DNA from: Pectobacterium cacticida | GTDB lineage: Bacteria > Pseudomonadota > Gammaproteobacteria > Enterobacterales > Enterobacteriaceae | NCBI RefSeq assembly: GCF_036885195.1 | Contig: NZ_CP133656.1 | Location: forward strand, 1,550,001-1,614,000 | Length of the DNA stretch: 64,000 nt | Direction of reading: 5' to 3' | Shown: piece by piece, positions 18,298-26,937 of the stretch | How the letters are laid out: the number at the start of each line of letters is the position of its first letter | Numbering within the stretch: position 1 is the first letter of the stretch | Made by a program: the position numbers and the translations under genes | Notes under the pieces: generated by a model | Databases searched by the model: none | Told to the model about the DNA's origin: nothing | What the model saw: the letters and a program-made list of their open reading frames with translations, nothing else

Positions 18298-18431
18298 TCG
18301 GCGCAGGTTCAGATAACATGACGCAAGAAATGAAACAAATTACGTAACGCCAATCCGTAAATAACACAGGCGTAATGCTACGTGCACTGTACCAAATACG
18401 GTGGGCATCAGGATATCAAAGGATTATGCGT

Positions 18432-19043
18432 ATGAAAAAGTGGCTAGCCATCGGTTGTTTGATCGTCAGTGTGACCTCAACGGCGGTCTATGCCGACGCG
18501 GCGAAAGATTTGCAAGGTCGCCTCAATAAAGTGAACAGTTTCCGTGCAGACTTCAGCCAGAAAGTGATAAGCGCCGATGGTGCCGCAGTACAAGAAGGGC
18601 AAGGAGAACTGTGGCTGAAACGGCCTAACCTCTTCAATTGGAAAACGCTCTCGCCCGATGAAAGTACGTTGATTTCTGACGGCAAAACGCTCTGGTTTTA
18701 CAATCCATTTGTTGAGCAGGTCACGGCTACGTGGCTAAAAGACGCCACCGGTAATACACCATTCATTCTTATCACGCGTAATAGTGCCAGTGATTGGAAT
18801 AAATATGAGGTGCGCCAGAAGGGCGATGATTTTGAATTGGTGCCAAAAACCGCAGTCGGTAATCTAAAGCAGTTCTCGATCACTGTTACCGCAGACGGGA
18901 CGATTAAGCAGTTTACCGCCACGGAACAAGACGGCCAGCGCAGTACCTATGTACTTACAAATCAGCAAAACGGCGCTGTTGATGCCACCAAATTCACGTT
19001 TACGCCACCCAAAGGCGTTATGCTGGACGACCAGCGTCAGTGA
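18432..19043 (+). CDS. lolA: Outer-membrane lipoprotein carrier LolA
   Basis: LolA is the periplasmic chaperone that takes lipoproteins from LolCDE to LolB. Starting at ATG 18432 the protein has 203 residues, the E. coli length, with a signal peptide (MKKWLAIGCLIVSVTSTAVYA) cut after Ala21. AAAGGATT lies at suitable distance upstream. An ATG at 18426 is an alternative. The mature part closely follows E. coli (RPNLFNW, SDGKTLWFYNPFVEQ, WLKDATGNTPF). rarA starts 7 bp later, so the two are co-translated. Confidence 0.97.
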   Translation: MKKWLAIGCLIVSVTSTAVYADAAKDLQGRLNKVNSFRADFSQKVISADGAAVQEGQGELWLKRPNLFNWKTLSPDESTLISDGKTLWFYNPFVEQVTATWLKDATGNTPFILITRNSASDWNKYEVRQKGDDFELVPKTAVGNLKQFSITVTADGTIKQFTATEQDGQRSTYVLTNQQNGAVDATKFTFTPPKGVMLDDQRQ

Positions 19044-19050
19044 GGTCAGT

Positions 19051-20394
19051 GTGAGTAACCTGTCGTTGGATTTTTCCCAGAATGCCTTTCAACCCCTCGC
19101 TGCTCGTATGCGGCCAGCGACCTTGGCTCAGTATATTGGTCAGCAGCATTTATTAGGTGCAGGTAAGCCATTGCCACGCGCTATTGAGGCTGGTCAGTTA
19201 CACTCCATGATTCTTTGGGGGCCACCGGGAACAGGGAAAACCACACTGGCGGAATTGATTGGGCATTATGGCCGCGCAGACATCGAACGCCTTTCAGCCG
19301 TGACGTCCGGCATCAAAGAGATTCGTGAGGCTATTGAGCGTGCCCGACAGAATCGCAATGCGGGGCGGCGTACTATCTTGTTTGTCGATGAGGTTCACCG
19401 TTTTAACAAAAGCCAGCAAGATGCCTTCCTACCGCATATTGAAGATGGGACGATCACGTTTATTGGCGCAACCACGGAAAATCCGTCCTTTGAGCTTAAT
19501 TCTGCACTGTTATCGCGCGCGCGCGTCTATTTGCTAAAAGCATTGACGGCTGAAGACATTGAACAGGTTCTACAGCAAGCGATGAGCGACAGTGAGCGAG
19601 GATACGGGGGGCAGAACATTGTTCTACCTGATGAGACGAGGCGGATGCTGGCGGAGTTGGTCAATGGCGATGCCAGACGCGCGTTGAATAGCCTGGAAAT
19701 GATGGCTGATATGGCAGAGGTCGACGTGCAAGGGCGGCGAGTTCTTACTCCTGCGCTTCTCAACGAAATCGCAGGTGAGCGTAGCGCCCGCTTTGATAAC
19801 AAGGGCGATCGCTATTACGATTTGATTTCAGCGTTGCATAAATCGGTAAGAGGCTCCGCGCCAGATGCGGCGCTTTACTGGTATGCGCGGATTATCACGG
19901 CGGGCGGCGATCCCTTGTATGTTGCTCGCCGACTGTTAGCTATTGCTTCGGAAGATGTCGGCAATGCCGATCCACGTGCGATGCAGGTGGCTATTGCCGC
20001 ATGGGATTGTTTCACTCGCGTTGGCCCGGCAGAAGGGGAGCGCGCCATCGCGCAGGCGATTGTGTATTTGGCTTGCGCGCCTAAAAGTAACGCGGTTTAT
20101 AGCGCCTTCAAGTCTGCAATGCAGGATGCGCGCGAGAAGCCAGACTACGAGGTTCCTGAGCATTTGCGTAACGCGCCCACTCGGTTGATGAAAGAAATGG
20201 GATTGGGGGCTGAGTATCGATATGCGCACAATGAACCCAATGCCTATGCGGCAGGCGAGATCTACTTCCCGCCCGAAATGGCAGATACGCGTTATTACGT
20301 GCCAACCTCGCGTGGCCTCGAAGGTAAGATTGGTGAAAAGCTCGCCTGGCTTGCCGCCCAGGATCAAAATAGCCCGACAAAACGCTACCGCTGA
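19051..20394 (+). CDS. rarA: Replication-associated recombination protein RarA
   Basis: RarA (MgsA) is an AAA+ ATPase related to clamp loaders that acts at stalled replication forks. I chose GTG at 19051: it yields MSNLSLDFSQ and 447 residues, the E. coli length, with GAGG overlapping the lolA stop as ribosome-binding site. Walker A GPPGTGKTT is at 57-65 and the Walker B DEVH box is in ILFVDEVHRFN. The sensor motif GATTENPSFELN and the C-terminal tetramerisation region are intact. Confidence 0.97.
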   Translation: MSNLSLDFSQNAFQPLAARMRPATLAQYIGQQHLLGAGKPLPRAIEAGQLHSMILWGPPGTGKTTLAELIGHYGRADIERLSAVTSGIKEIREAIERARQNRNAGRRTILFVDEVHRFNKSQQDAFLPHIEDGTITFIGATTENPSFELNSALLSRARVYLLKALTAEDIEQVLQQAMSDSERGYGGQNIVLPDETRRMLAELVNGDARRALNSLEMMADMAEVDVQGRRVLTPALLNEIAGERSARFDNKGDRYYDLISALHKSVRGSAPDAALYWYARIITAGGDPLYVARRLLAIASEDVGNADPRAMQVAIAAWDCFTRVGPAEGERAIAQAIVYLACAPKSNAVYSAFKSAMQDAREKPDYEVPEHLRNAPTRLMKEMGLGAEYRYAHNEPNAYAAGEIYFPPEMADTRYYVPTSRGLEGKIGEKLAWLAAQDQNSPTKRYR

Positions 20395-20497
20395 ACTAAG
20401 CGTTGCGGTAAGGTTAGCGGGATATTTTCTGATACCGGTTGCGTAATGCGCCGTGTACGCCAACATTTCATTTGATAATCATAAGTACAGGATTAGC

Positions 20498-21793
20498 ATG
20501 CTCGATCCCAATTTACTGCGCAATGAGCTAGACGCAGTCGCCGAAAAGTTACTGGCTCGCAGAGGCTTTAAACTGGATGTTGAGACTCTGCGTAAGCAGG
20601 AAGAACGTCGTAAAGTGTTGCAGGTTGAAACCGAAAATTTGCAAGCACAGCGTAACTCCCGATCGAAAGAGATTGGTGCAGCGAAAGCTCGCGGCGAGGA
20701 TATCGAGCCTTTGCGCCGCGAAGTAAACGCATTAGGCGAAAAACTGGATGCTGCAAAAGCTGAACTGGAGCAGTTGCAGACCGAAATTCGCACTCTAGCG
20801 TTAACGATCCCCAATTTGCCGGATGATTCTGTACCGCTTGGCAAAGACGAAACGCAAAATCTGGAAGTGTCCCGTTGGGGGGAACCACGTAAATATGATT
20901 TCGCCGTGCGTGATCATGTTGAGCTTGGCGAAATGGCTGGAGGGTTGGATTTTGCGGCCGCGGTGAAATTAACGGGTGCGCGTTTTGTCGTGATGAAAGG
21001 GCAGATAGCCCGACTACACCGCGCACTTGCTCAATTTATGCTGGATTTACATACGCAGCAGCATGGCTATCAGGAGACGTATGTTCCTTATCTGGTAAAC
21101 CATGCCACATTATATGGTACGGGCCAATTGCCTAAGTTCGGTGAAGATCTATTCCATACTCGACCGCTGAGTGAGGAAGCGGATAGCAGCCAATATGCAT
21201 TGATTCCGACCGCCGAAGTACCACTCACCAATCTGGTTCGCGACGAGATCCTTGACGAAGAGTCTTTGCCATTAAAGATGACCGCACACACGCCTTGTTT
21301 CCGTTCAGAAGCGGGATCTTATGGTCGTGATACGCGCGGGCTGATTCGCATGCACCAGTTTGATAAGGTTGAACTGGTACAAATTGTGCGTCCGGAAGAC
21401 TCAATGCAAGCGCTGGAAACGTTGACAACCCATGCTGAGACGGTGCTGCAACTATTGAAATTGCCGTATCGTAAGGTTTTGCTGTGTACCGGTGATATGG
21501 GTTTTGGATCGGTTAAAACTTACGATCTGGAAGTGTGGTTGCCCGCGCAAGATACCTACCGAGAGATCTCTTCGTGTTCAAACATGTGGGATTTTCAAGC
21601 GCGCCGTATGCAGGCTCGCTACCGTAGTAAGGCCGATAAAAAAACGCGTCTGGTTCATACGCTGAATGGTTCTGGGCTGGCAGTTGGCCGAACGCTGGTC
21701 GCCGTTTTGGAAAATTATCAACAGGCCGATGGACGTATTGAAATTCCTGACGTATTGCGTCCCTACATGGGCGGACTGGAGTTCATTGGCTAA
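20498..21793 (+). CDS. serS: Seryl-tRNA synthetase
   Basis: SerS charges tRNA-Ser and tRNA-Sec. With ATG at 20498 the protein is 431 residues (E. coli 430, one extra Leu near residue 19). The N-terminal coiled-coil arm (about 30-100) that clamps the tRNA is followed by class II motifs: motif 2 PCFRSEAGSYGRDTRGLIRMHQF and motif 3 GSGLAVGRTLVAVLENYQ. An upstream in-frame ATG (20453) would add 15 residues unlike E. coli. Confidence 0.98.
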   Translation: MLDPNLLRNELDAVAEKLLARRGFKLDVETLRKQEERRKVLQVETENLQAQRNSRSKEIGAAKARGEDIEPLRREVNALGEKLDAAKAELEQLQTEIRTLALTIPNLPDDSVPLGKDETQNLEVSRWGEPRKYDFAVRDHVELGEMAGGLDFAAAVKLTGARFVVMKGQIARLHRALAQFMLDLHTQQHGYQETYVPYLVNHATLYGTGQLPKFGEDLFHTRPLSEEADSSQYALIPTAEVPLTNLVRDEILDEESLPLKMTAHTPCFRSEAGSYGRDTRGLIRMHQFDKVELVQIVRPEDSMQALETLTTHAETVLQLLKLPYRKVLLCTGDMGFGSVKTYDLEVWLPAQDTYREISSCSNMWDFQARRMQARYRSKADKKTRLVHTLNGSGLAVGRTLVAVLENYQQADGRIEIPDVLRPYMGGLEFIG

Positions 21794-21809
21794 GTGGTTT
21801 TTCCTCAAT

Positions 21810-21834
21810 AAAGCGCTCGTGAAGAGCGCTTTAT
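21810..21834 (+). terminator. serS terminator
   Basis: Stem AAAGCGCTC/GAGCGCTTT (21810-21818 and 21824-21832) with a 5-nt loop is followed by ATT. It lies 17 bp after the serS stop. Confidence 0.75.
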
Positions 21835-22111
21835 TCATGCTTGATGTTTAGCAATATTTTTTTATCGAAAAAACAACAGCCCTGCCTCAATGCCTATATT
21901 TTCCTGGAACTTCTCTTCTTAAAGGCTATATAAATCAATATATTAGCTTTCATGAATTTCTAAGTGTTCAGCCCCCTCGCCGAGGCATGATTAATTCTAT
22001 CAATTCATCTGATGAAAAAAAGTTTCGCGCGTGTTAAGTGGAATTGACTTCTATATACGCAGTGGCATGATGCGCTCACTTTCCTTCGTCCGTCAGGTTA
22101 TCCACATTGCT
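21835..22111. other. Gap between serS terminator and ycaD
   Basis: AT-rich, with no gene seen. It presumably holds the ycaD promoter. I see no clear operator or repeat. Confidence 0.4.
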
Positions 22112-23266
22112 ATGTCTGCTTATTCACGCTCAGTGCTGTTATTGCTCTGTGGGCTCCTGCTGTTGACAGTTTGTATTGCTGTATTAAATACGCTGGTGCC
22201 ATTGTGGCTGAACCAACGCGCCCTTCCTGTCTGGCAGGTTGGTCTCGTGGGTTCATCCTACTTTAGCGGCAACTTGGTTGGGACGTTATACGCGGGTAAG
22301 TTAATCAAGCTTTATGGTTTTAACCGCAGTTATTATTTTGCCGCCTTACTATTTGGCATTGCCATTGTAGGTTACGGCGTTTCTACGGAAACAGGTAGCT
22401 GGATTTTTTGGCGTTTTATTGCCGGAATTGGCTGTGCATTCATCTGGGTTGTCGTTGAGAGTGCTTTATTATGCAGTGGAACGCCCGCACAGAGAGGGCG
22501 ATTGCTGGCCGCTTACATGATTGCCTATTATTTTGGCAGTGTCATGGGGCAACTTTTGCTCGGCGTATTGCCGACAGCAGTATTGACTGTTTTACCCTGG
22601 ATGGCGGCATTAGTTATTTTGGCTCTGTTACCCTTACACTTTACTCACCTCCCCACGCCACCGCAACAACATGAAAAACTTGTTAATATTTGGAAAATGC
22701 TGGGATATCGCAGCGCACGCCTAGGTGTGCACGGTTGTGTCATATCTGGCGCAATTTTGGGATCGCTGTATGGCCTGTTACCACTCTACCTCTCTCATCA
22801 GGGCATGAATGATGCACAGGTGGGGTACTGGATGGCGCTGTTGATCGGTTCAGCGATTCTCGGTCAGTGGCCCGTGGGGCGAATGGCCGATCGCTATGGT
22901 CGATTATGGGTTCTGCGAGTGCTAATTTTTATGGTGATTATTGCCTGTGTTGCGATGCTGGTCGGTAACCGCTACGCGATGGCGCCGTCATTGTTATTAC
23001 TGGGAAGTGCGGGATTTACGCTGTACCCTGTAGCCATGTCATGGGCCTGCGAAAAAGTGCGCCCTAACGAGCTTGTATCGATGAATCAGGCGTTGCTCCT
23101 GAGCTACACGCTTGGCAGCCTTTGCGGGCCAAGCGTTGCAGCAGTGTTAATGCAACGCTACTCCGATCAATTGTTATTCGTGCTGATCGCCGTTATCGCA
23201 TTAATTTATCTAATGATGTTGCTAAGAAAAGTCGATCATCACTCGACACCATTAGCCACTGCGTGA
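22112..23266 (+). CDS. ycaD: MFS transporter YcaD
   Basis: A 384-residue major facilitator superfamily protein with 12 predicted membrane spans, matching E. coli YcaD (382) closely (VVESALLCSGT, GRLLAAYMIAYY, GFTLYPVAMSWACEKV). The substrate is unknown. I chose ATG at 22112 (MSAYSRSV), which matches the E. coli N-terminus; an upstream ATG at 22031 would add 27 unsupported residues. The serS-ycaD-pflA neighbourhood is also near that of E. coli. Its last 15 bp overlap the end of the convergent LysR gene. Confidence 0.93.
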   Translation: MSAYSRSVLLLLCGLLLLTVCIAVLNTLVPLWLNQRALPVWQVGLVGSSYFSGNLVGTLYAGKLIKLYGFNRSYYFAALLFGIAIVGYGVSTETGSWIFWRFIAGIGCAFIWVVVESALLCSGTPAQRGRLLAAYMIAYYFGSVMGQLLLGVLPTAVLTVLPWMAALVILALLPLHFTHLPTPPQQHEKLVNIWKMLGYRSARLGVHGCVISGAILGSLYGLLPLYLSHQGMNDAQVGYWMALLIGSAILGQWPVGRMADRYGRLWVLRVLIFMVIIACVAMLVGNRYAMAPSLLLLGSAGFTLYPVAMSWACEKVRPNELVSMNQALLLSYTLGSLCGPSVAAVLMQRYSDQLLFVLIAVIALIYLMMLLRKVDHHSTPLATA

Positions 23267-24193
23267 ATGCGTAGCATCGAGGATCGCTAACGAACTTTGA
23301 CCCGCTTCCACCATGTTATTCCAAAGCGCTTCGGCGACCGGGCTCAGGCGCTGTTTAGCGTTCCGCACCAGATAAAATATGCTGGTAAGTTTTAAGCGTT
23401 CAGGAGCTACAGCGGCTAGCTTGCCTTTTTCGACCCAAGGCGCGGCGTAATGGTCGGGAAGAAAGCCGATGTGCGTTCCCGCTAAAAGAAGTAACAGACT
23501 ACCTTCAAGATGCCATGCTGTCTGGTGATAACCTTGTTTTGCTACGGGACCAAGCTGTTTGGATATTTCATTGAAGGCATGTCCACCGATTAGCAGTCTA
23601 CGGGGATTTAATTCACCATTGAGCCATTCGCGTTCTATAGCTTCAGCATTTTCTGCTAGTGAATAAAAGTAACTGTGTTCGACAAAGACCGGTTGGTAAA
23701 AAATGTCCGCGGGAATATCATCGGGCAATGCACTTAGGACTACGTCAAGGTGTCCATTTTTCAATCGCTCAATGAGCGGAAGATACTCCAAAACTTCTAT
23801 TTCTACATTGACTTCTGGACTTTGCTCGTAAAGATGAGAAATCGCTTGTGACACGACGTTATTGGGGTGAGTAGCGATGTTATCTAGGCAACCTAGCTTA
23901 ACTTTACCTATGAGCTGATGCTTAATCCGGGCTAGTCTGTTAGCAAAATCATCTAGTGTGGCAATAACTGATTTAGCTTCCTGATATACCACTTCGCCTT
24001 CCGTCGTTAGCGCGAAGCCGCCACGTCCTCGCTCACACAGTACGAGTCCTAATGTATCCTCAAGGCGAGACAGGTAGTGGCTCAGTACGGGTTGGCTTAA
24101 TCCCGTGGCGGTCTGTGCGTTAGTAATTCCTTGTTTTTCAACGATTTTACAAAAAAGCTTTAACCAGCGAATCTCCAGTTTGTCTAAGCGCAT
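23252..24193 (-). CDS. LysR-family transcriptional regulator
   Basis: A 313-residue LysR-type regulator. The N-terminal winged helix (about 9-66, with ITNAQTATGLSQPVLSHYLSRLEDTLG) is followed by a two-lobed effector domain (about 95-300). It is divergent from the permease/DUF917/hydantoinase genes across a 271-bp region rich in dyads, the standard layout for a LysR regulator controlling its neighbour and itself. I infer that it activates that operon in response to a hydantoin-like ligand. It may correspond in position to E. coli ycaN but I do not assign that name. Confidence 0.9.
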   Translation of the reverse strand: MRLDKLEIRWLKLFCKIVEKQGITNAQTATGLSQPVLSHYLSRLEDTLGLVLCERGRGGFALTTEGEVVYQEAKSVIATLDDFANRLARIKHQLIGKVKLGCLDNIATHPNNVVSQAISHLYEQSPEVNVEIEVLEYLPLIERLKNGHLDVVLSALPDDIPADIFYQPVFVEHSYFYSLAENAEAIEREWLNGELNPRRLLIGGHAFNEISKQLGPVAKQGYHQTAWHLEGSLLLLLAGTHIGFLPDHYAAPWVEKGKLAAVAPERLKLTSIFYLVRNAKQRLSPVAEALWNNMVEAGQSSLAILDATHSRSG

Positions 24194-24248
24194 AGCATTT
24201 CCTTCGCATACATTACATATCTGAATGTTAACATCAAAATATATCTGT

Positions 24249-24264
24249 ATTAATTGATATTAAT
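24249..24264. promoter_or_regulatory. ATTAAT-N4-ATTAAT dyad in LysR/permease spacer
   Basis: Two ATTAAT arms flank TGAT about 56 bp upstream of the LysR start. It is a possible LysR-type recognition site, but AT-rich repeats arise easily by chance. Confidence 0.35.
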
Positions 24265-24285
24265 CCCATTTATCTTATTGCCAAG

Positions 24286-24320
24286 CCACATAGTAATGTG
24301 GTCACCACAGAACAGTGTGG
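24286..24320. promoter_or_regulatory. Two tandem 16-bp dyads, candidate operators
   Basis: CCACATAGTAATGTGG (24286-24301) and CCACAGAACAGTGTGG (24305-24320) share the frame CCACA-N6-TGTGG. They are 3 bp apart and 19 bp centre to centre, about two helical turns. Their repetition in the divergent spacer argues for two binding sites of one regulator, most simply the neighbouring LysR protein. Confidence 0.55.
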
Positions 24321-24348
24321 TTTTATGCGTCACATCAGGGTCTCTTAC

Positions 24349-24390
24349 AGAACAATGGTGTTGTTAGCTTGCTAACAACACCATTGTTCT
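24349..24390. repeat. Perfect 20-bp inverted repeat with 2-nt loop
   Basis: The left arm (24349-24368, starting AGAACAATGG) and the right arm (24371-24390, ending CCATTGTTCT) are exact reverse complements around TT. It lies 75 bp upstream of the permease start. No T-run follows, so it is not a standard terminator. In RNA it would be an extremely stable hairpin. Confidence 0.85.
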
Positions 24391-24464
24391 ATACGGGACC
24401 AGATAACCTCTATAAAATATCACAACGATGCAATATTATTTGCTGCTTATTTAATGGAGGGGTT

Positions 24465-25772
24465 ATGTCTCAAAGGAATGCTGCGACTGAGAAAGAACGT
24501 CGGGAGCGGCAAATCTATGATTATGAATATGAGCCAGTTCCGGCCGATGCCAGAAAAGGTTGGTATGTAATTACATTAATATGGTTAGCTATAGGAATTG
24601 ACATCTCAGGCCTTTTTCTAGGCGCTTTTTTGAGCAGTGGTTTGCCACTTCTCCAGGCGGTAAGTGCTACCCTTATCGGATCTGCATTTCTCGGTGTTCT
24701 TGCAGCATTATGTGCTAATGTGGGTTATGGCTGTGGTTTATCTACAACACTATTAAGCATCTCGGTGTTTGGTAAACTTGGTGGTAAGCTTATTGGTGTG
24801 TTCTCCGCGGTTTCTTTGGTGGGGTGGTTTGCTTTTCAACTTGATTTTTTTGGAGTAATGTTACAAAAATCTTTGCTCCATTATCATTTTGAACCAGGAC
24901 GATTTCCTGTCTTACTATTTGGTATGACTCTGATGGTATTAACCGCTATTTGGGGGGTGCGATCATTAGGCAGGCTAAGTATGTTTAGCGTTCCTTTAAT
25001 GTTGATATTGATATTAACTGGAATTTATTTGGCCACGGTCGAGCGTTCTGCTCCCCCACCTATTACCATTAAAAACCCAATTAGTATGGGAAGCGCAATT
25101 TCTTATGTGGTTTCAATCTGGATTGTTGCAGCTAGTATCATGTCGCCAGATATTGCACGTTACGCTAAAACACGCAAAGACGCTATATTAGGAGCTGGAT
25201 TAGGATTTTGCTTCGGCAATAGTATTATCATTTTAGTTGCGCTTTTATTGACATATTTAGTCGGTAGTGACGATCTCGTTGAAATATTTTTTAGTATTGG
25301 CTTGGGCATGGCAGCAATTATAATTTTAGTTTTTGCACAATGGACAACGAATAGTTCGAACCTTATCTCTGCTTCATTAGGACTCTCTGTGGTAATCCGT
25401 ACCTTATCTAGACCTACGTTAGTAATACTAATGGCCCTTATAGGGTTATTTTTTGCCTATAATGGAATGATAAATAATTTCACACGTTTCCTTTCATTAT
25501 TAGGCGTTATAGTCTCGCCGATAGCGGGCGTATATCTCGCAGAATATTATTTCTTCGATTTGTCAACTTCAAAGATTGGTACATTTGAGTCTCAAAATCT
25601 GAATATTGGTGCAGCTGTATCTTGGGGGTGTGGAAGTTTGGTTAGCTTATCAACATCGACGGACTTTCTTAATCTTTTCACCATTAGCTCGGTTTCTGCT
25701 TTGGATGGAATAATGGTAAGTATGGCGATGTATGTTGTCTTACATAAGATATTTCCACGAATTAATATATAA
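24465..25772 (+). CDS. NCS1-type (cytosine/hydantoin permease-like) transporter
   Basis: A 435-residue membrane protein with about 12 hydrophobic spans and the layout of the nucleobase:cation symporter-1 family, which includes CodB and the hydantoin permease Mhp1. The segment WIVAASIMSPDIARYAKTRKDAI resembles the conserved CodB-like region after span 6. The start at 24465 (MSQRNAATEKERR) follows a strong GGAGGGG; an upstream frame start at 24315 would run through the hairpin. The gene is clearly more AT-rich than its neighbours (many TTT, ATA and TTA codons). Context suggests import of a hydantoin-like or N-heterocyclic compound. Confidence 0.82.
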   Translation: MSQRNAATEKERRERQIYDYEYEPVPADARKGWYVITLIWLAIGIDISGLFLGAFLSSGLPLLQAVSATLIGSAFLGVLAALCANVGYGCGLSTTLLSISVFGKLGGKLIGVFSAVSLVGWFAFQLDFFGVMLQKSLLHYHFEPGRFPVLLFGMTLMVLTAIWGVRSLGRLSMFSVPLMLILILTGIYLATVERSAPPPITIKNPISMGSAISYVVSIWIVAASIMSPDIARYAKTRKDAILGAGLGFCFGNSIIILVALLLTYLVGSDDLVEIFFSIGLGMAAIIILVFAQWTTNSSNLISASLGLSVVIRTLSRPTLVILMALIGLFFAYNGMINNFTRFLSLLGVIVSPIAGVYLAEYYFFDLSTSKIGTFESQNLNIGAAVSWGCGSLVSLSTSTDFLNLFTISSVSALDGIMVSMAMYVVLHKIFPRINI

Positions 25773-25819
25773 TTTCAAGTCCTACTTCCACATAGTACTC
25801 CGGCTTTTTGGAAAATATA

Positions 25820-26929
25820 ATGATCAGTTGTATTCATCCTGAAACAATAGATGATATTGCTCTAGGAGCGTCAGTTCTCGGCACAGGTGGTGGGGGCGAT
25901 CCTTACCTTGGTTCGCTAATTGCAAAAAACGCATTACGTAACGTCCAGCCTATTGTTTTAATGAATCTCGATGATATCGAAGATAGTTCCCTTTTTATAC
26001 CATGCAGTACTATGGGAGCACCGACTGTTTCTGTGGAGAAAATAATTTCACCGCGTCAAATTATTTTGGCATTTGATGCGATGGAGACAGTACTAGCGGA
26101 ATCTGCCTCGGGAACATTTTCCATTGAAGTCGGCGGCATTAATTCTCTTATTCCCTTTGTTGTCGCTGCCGCAAAAGGGCTTCCGGTGATTGACTGCGAT
26201 GCGATGGGGAGGGCTTTCCCCGAGGCGCAAATGGTGACCTTTTTTCTAGATGGTCTCTCCTCTGCACCCAATACACTAGCTGATGAGAAAGGCAATTCGG
26301 TTGTCCTTAATCCTATTGATGGCGTGTGGTCTGAACGGCTAGCCAGAGCGATTACTGAGCAAATGGGCGCCGCCTGCGCAATGTGTGATTACCCGCTTCG
26401 TGGGCACGAGCTAAAACGTAGTGCGATTAAAGGGACACTCACCTTAGCACAGGATATTGGCAGACTGTTGCGTCAGGCACACCAGTCTGGCAGTCATCCG
26501 GTACAGTCTCTCCTTAGCCTATTAAAGGGGCACATCGTAGCATCGGGAAAAATCGTGGATGTCGCACGGCGCACAACGGGCGGTTTTGCTCGTGGCAAGG
26601 TTGTACTGGAAGGGATGGGGAATGATAAAGGTGAATCATTCGCGGTACTTTTCCAAAACGAACTTTTGCTAGCATACCGTTCGTCACGAGCCATTGAACC
26701 TACGCAGGATAATCTGCTGGCTGTGGTGCCTGATTTAATCTCCATCTTAGACAGTGAAACAGGGCGTCCGATCATTACGGAACATTTACGCTATGGACAG
26801 CGGGTCGATGTGATTGCGTATCCTTGTCATGATAAGTGGCGAACGCCGAGAGGGATCGAGGTCGCAGGACCAGCGTACTTTGGTTATCCGGTACAGTATG
26901 TACCGATAGAACAGCTAGCGAACCGTTAA
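25820..26929 (+). CDS. DUF917 (S-methyl thiohydantoin desulfurase-like) protein
   Basis: A 369-residue protein of the DUF917 family, recognised by the N-terminal ASVLGTGGGGDPYLG and the segment GLPVIDCDAMGRAFPE. From memory, one family member acts on an S-methyl thiohydantoin in bacterial ergothioneine breakdown and gave the family its newer name; the present substrate is not known. A TTG at 25808 is in frame, but ATG at 25820 with TTGGAA upstream is more likely. The hydantoinase gene starts 8 bp after its stop, and the permease ends 47 bp before, so the three form an operon. Confidence 0.8.
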   Translation: MISCIHPETIDDIALGASVLGTGGGGDPYLGSLIAKNALRNVQPIVLMNLDDIEDSSLFIPCSTMGAPTVSVEKIISPRQIILAFDAMETVLAESASGTFSIEVGGINSLIPFVVAAAKGLPVIDCDAMGRAFPEAQMVTFFLDGLSSAPNTLADEKGNSVVLNPIDGVWSERLARAITEQMGAACAMCDYPLRGHELKRSAIKGTLTLAQDIGRLLRQAHQSGSHPVQSLLSLLKGHIVASGKIVDVARRTTGGFARGKVVLEGMGNDKGESFAVLFQNELLLAYRSSRAIEPTQDNLLAVVPDLISILDSETGRPIITEHLRYGQRVDVIAYPCHDKWRTPRGIEVAGPAYFGYPVQYVPIEQLANR

Positions 26930-26937
26930 GGCCCTCA

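Noticed and set aside
20453..20497. Upstream in-frame starts for serS, rarA, lolA, pflA, ycaD, rpsA and others
   Set aside because: The extensions do not resemble the family N-termini. Internal starts with ribosome-binding sites or exact E. coli lengths were preferred.
24349..24390. Reading the 20-bp inverted repeat as a terminator or attenuator
   Set aside because: No U-tract follows on either strand, and no leader peptide is visible. I keep it as an unexplained repeat.
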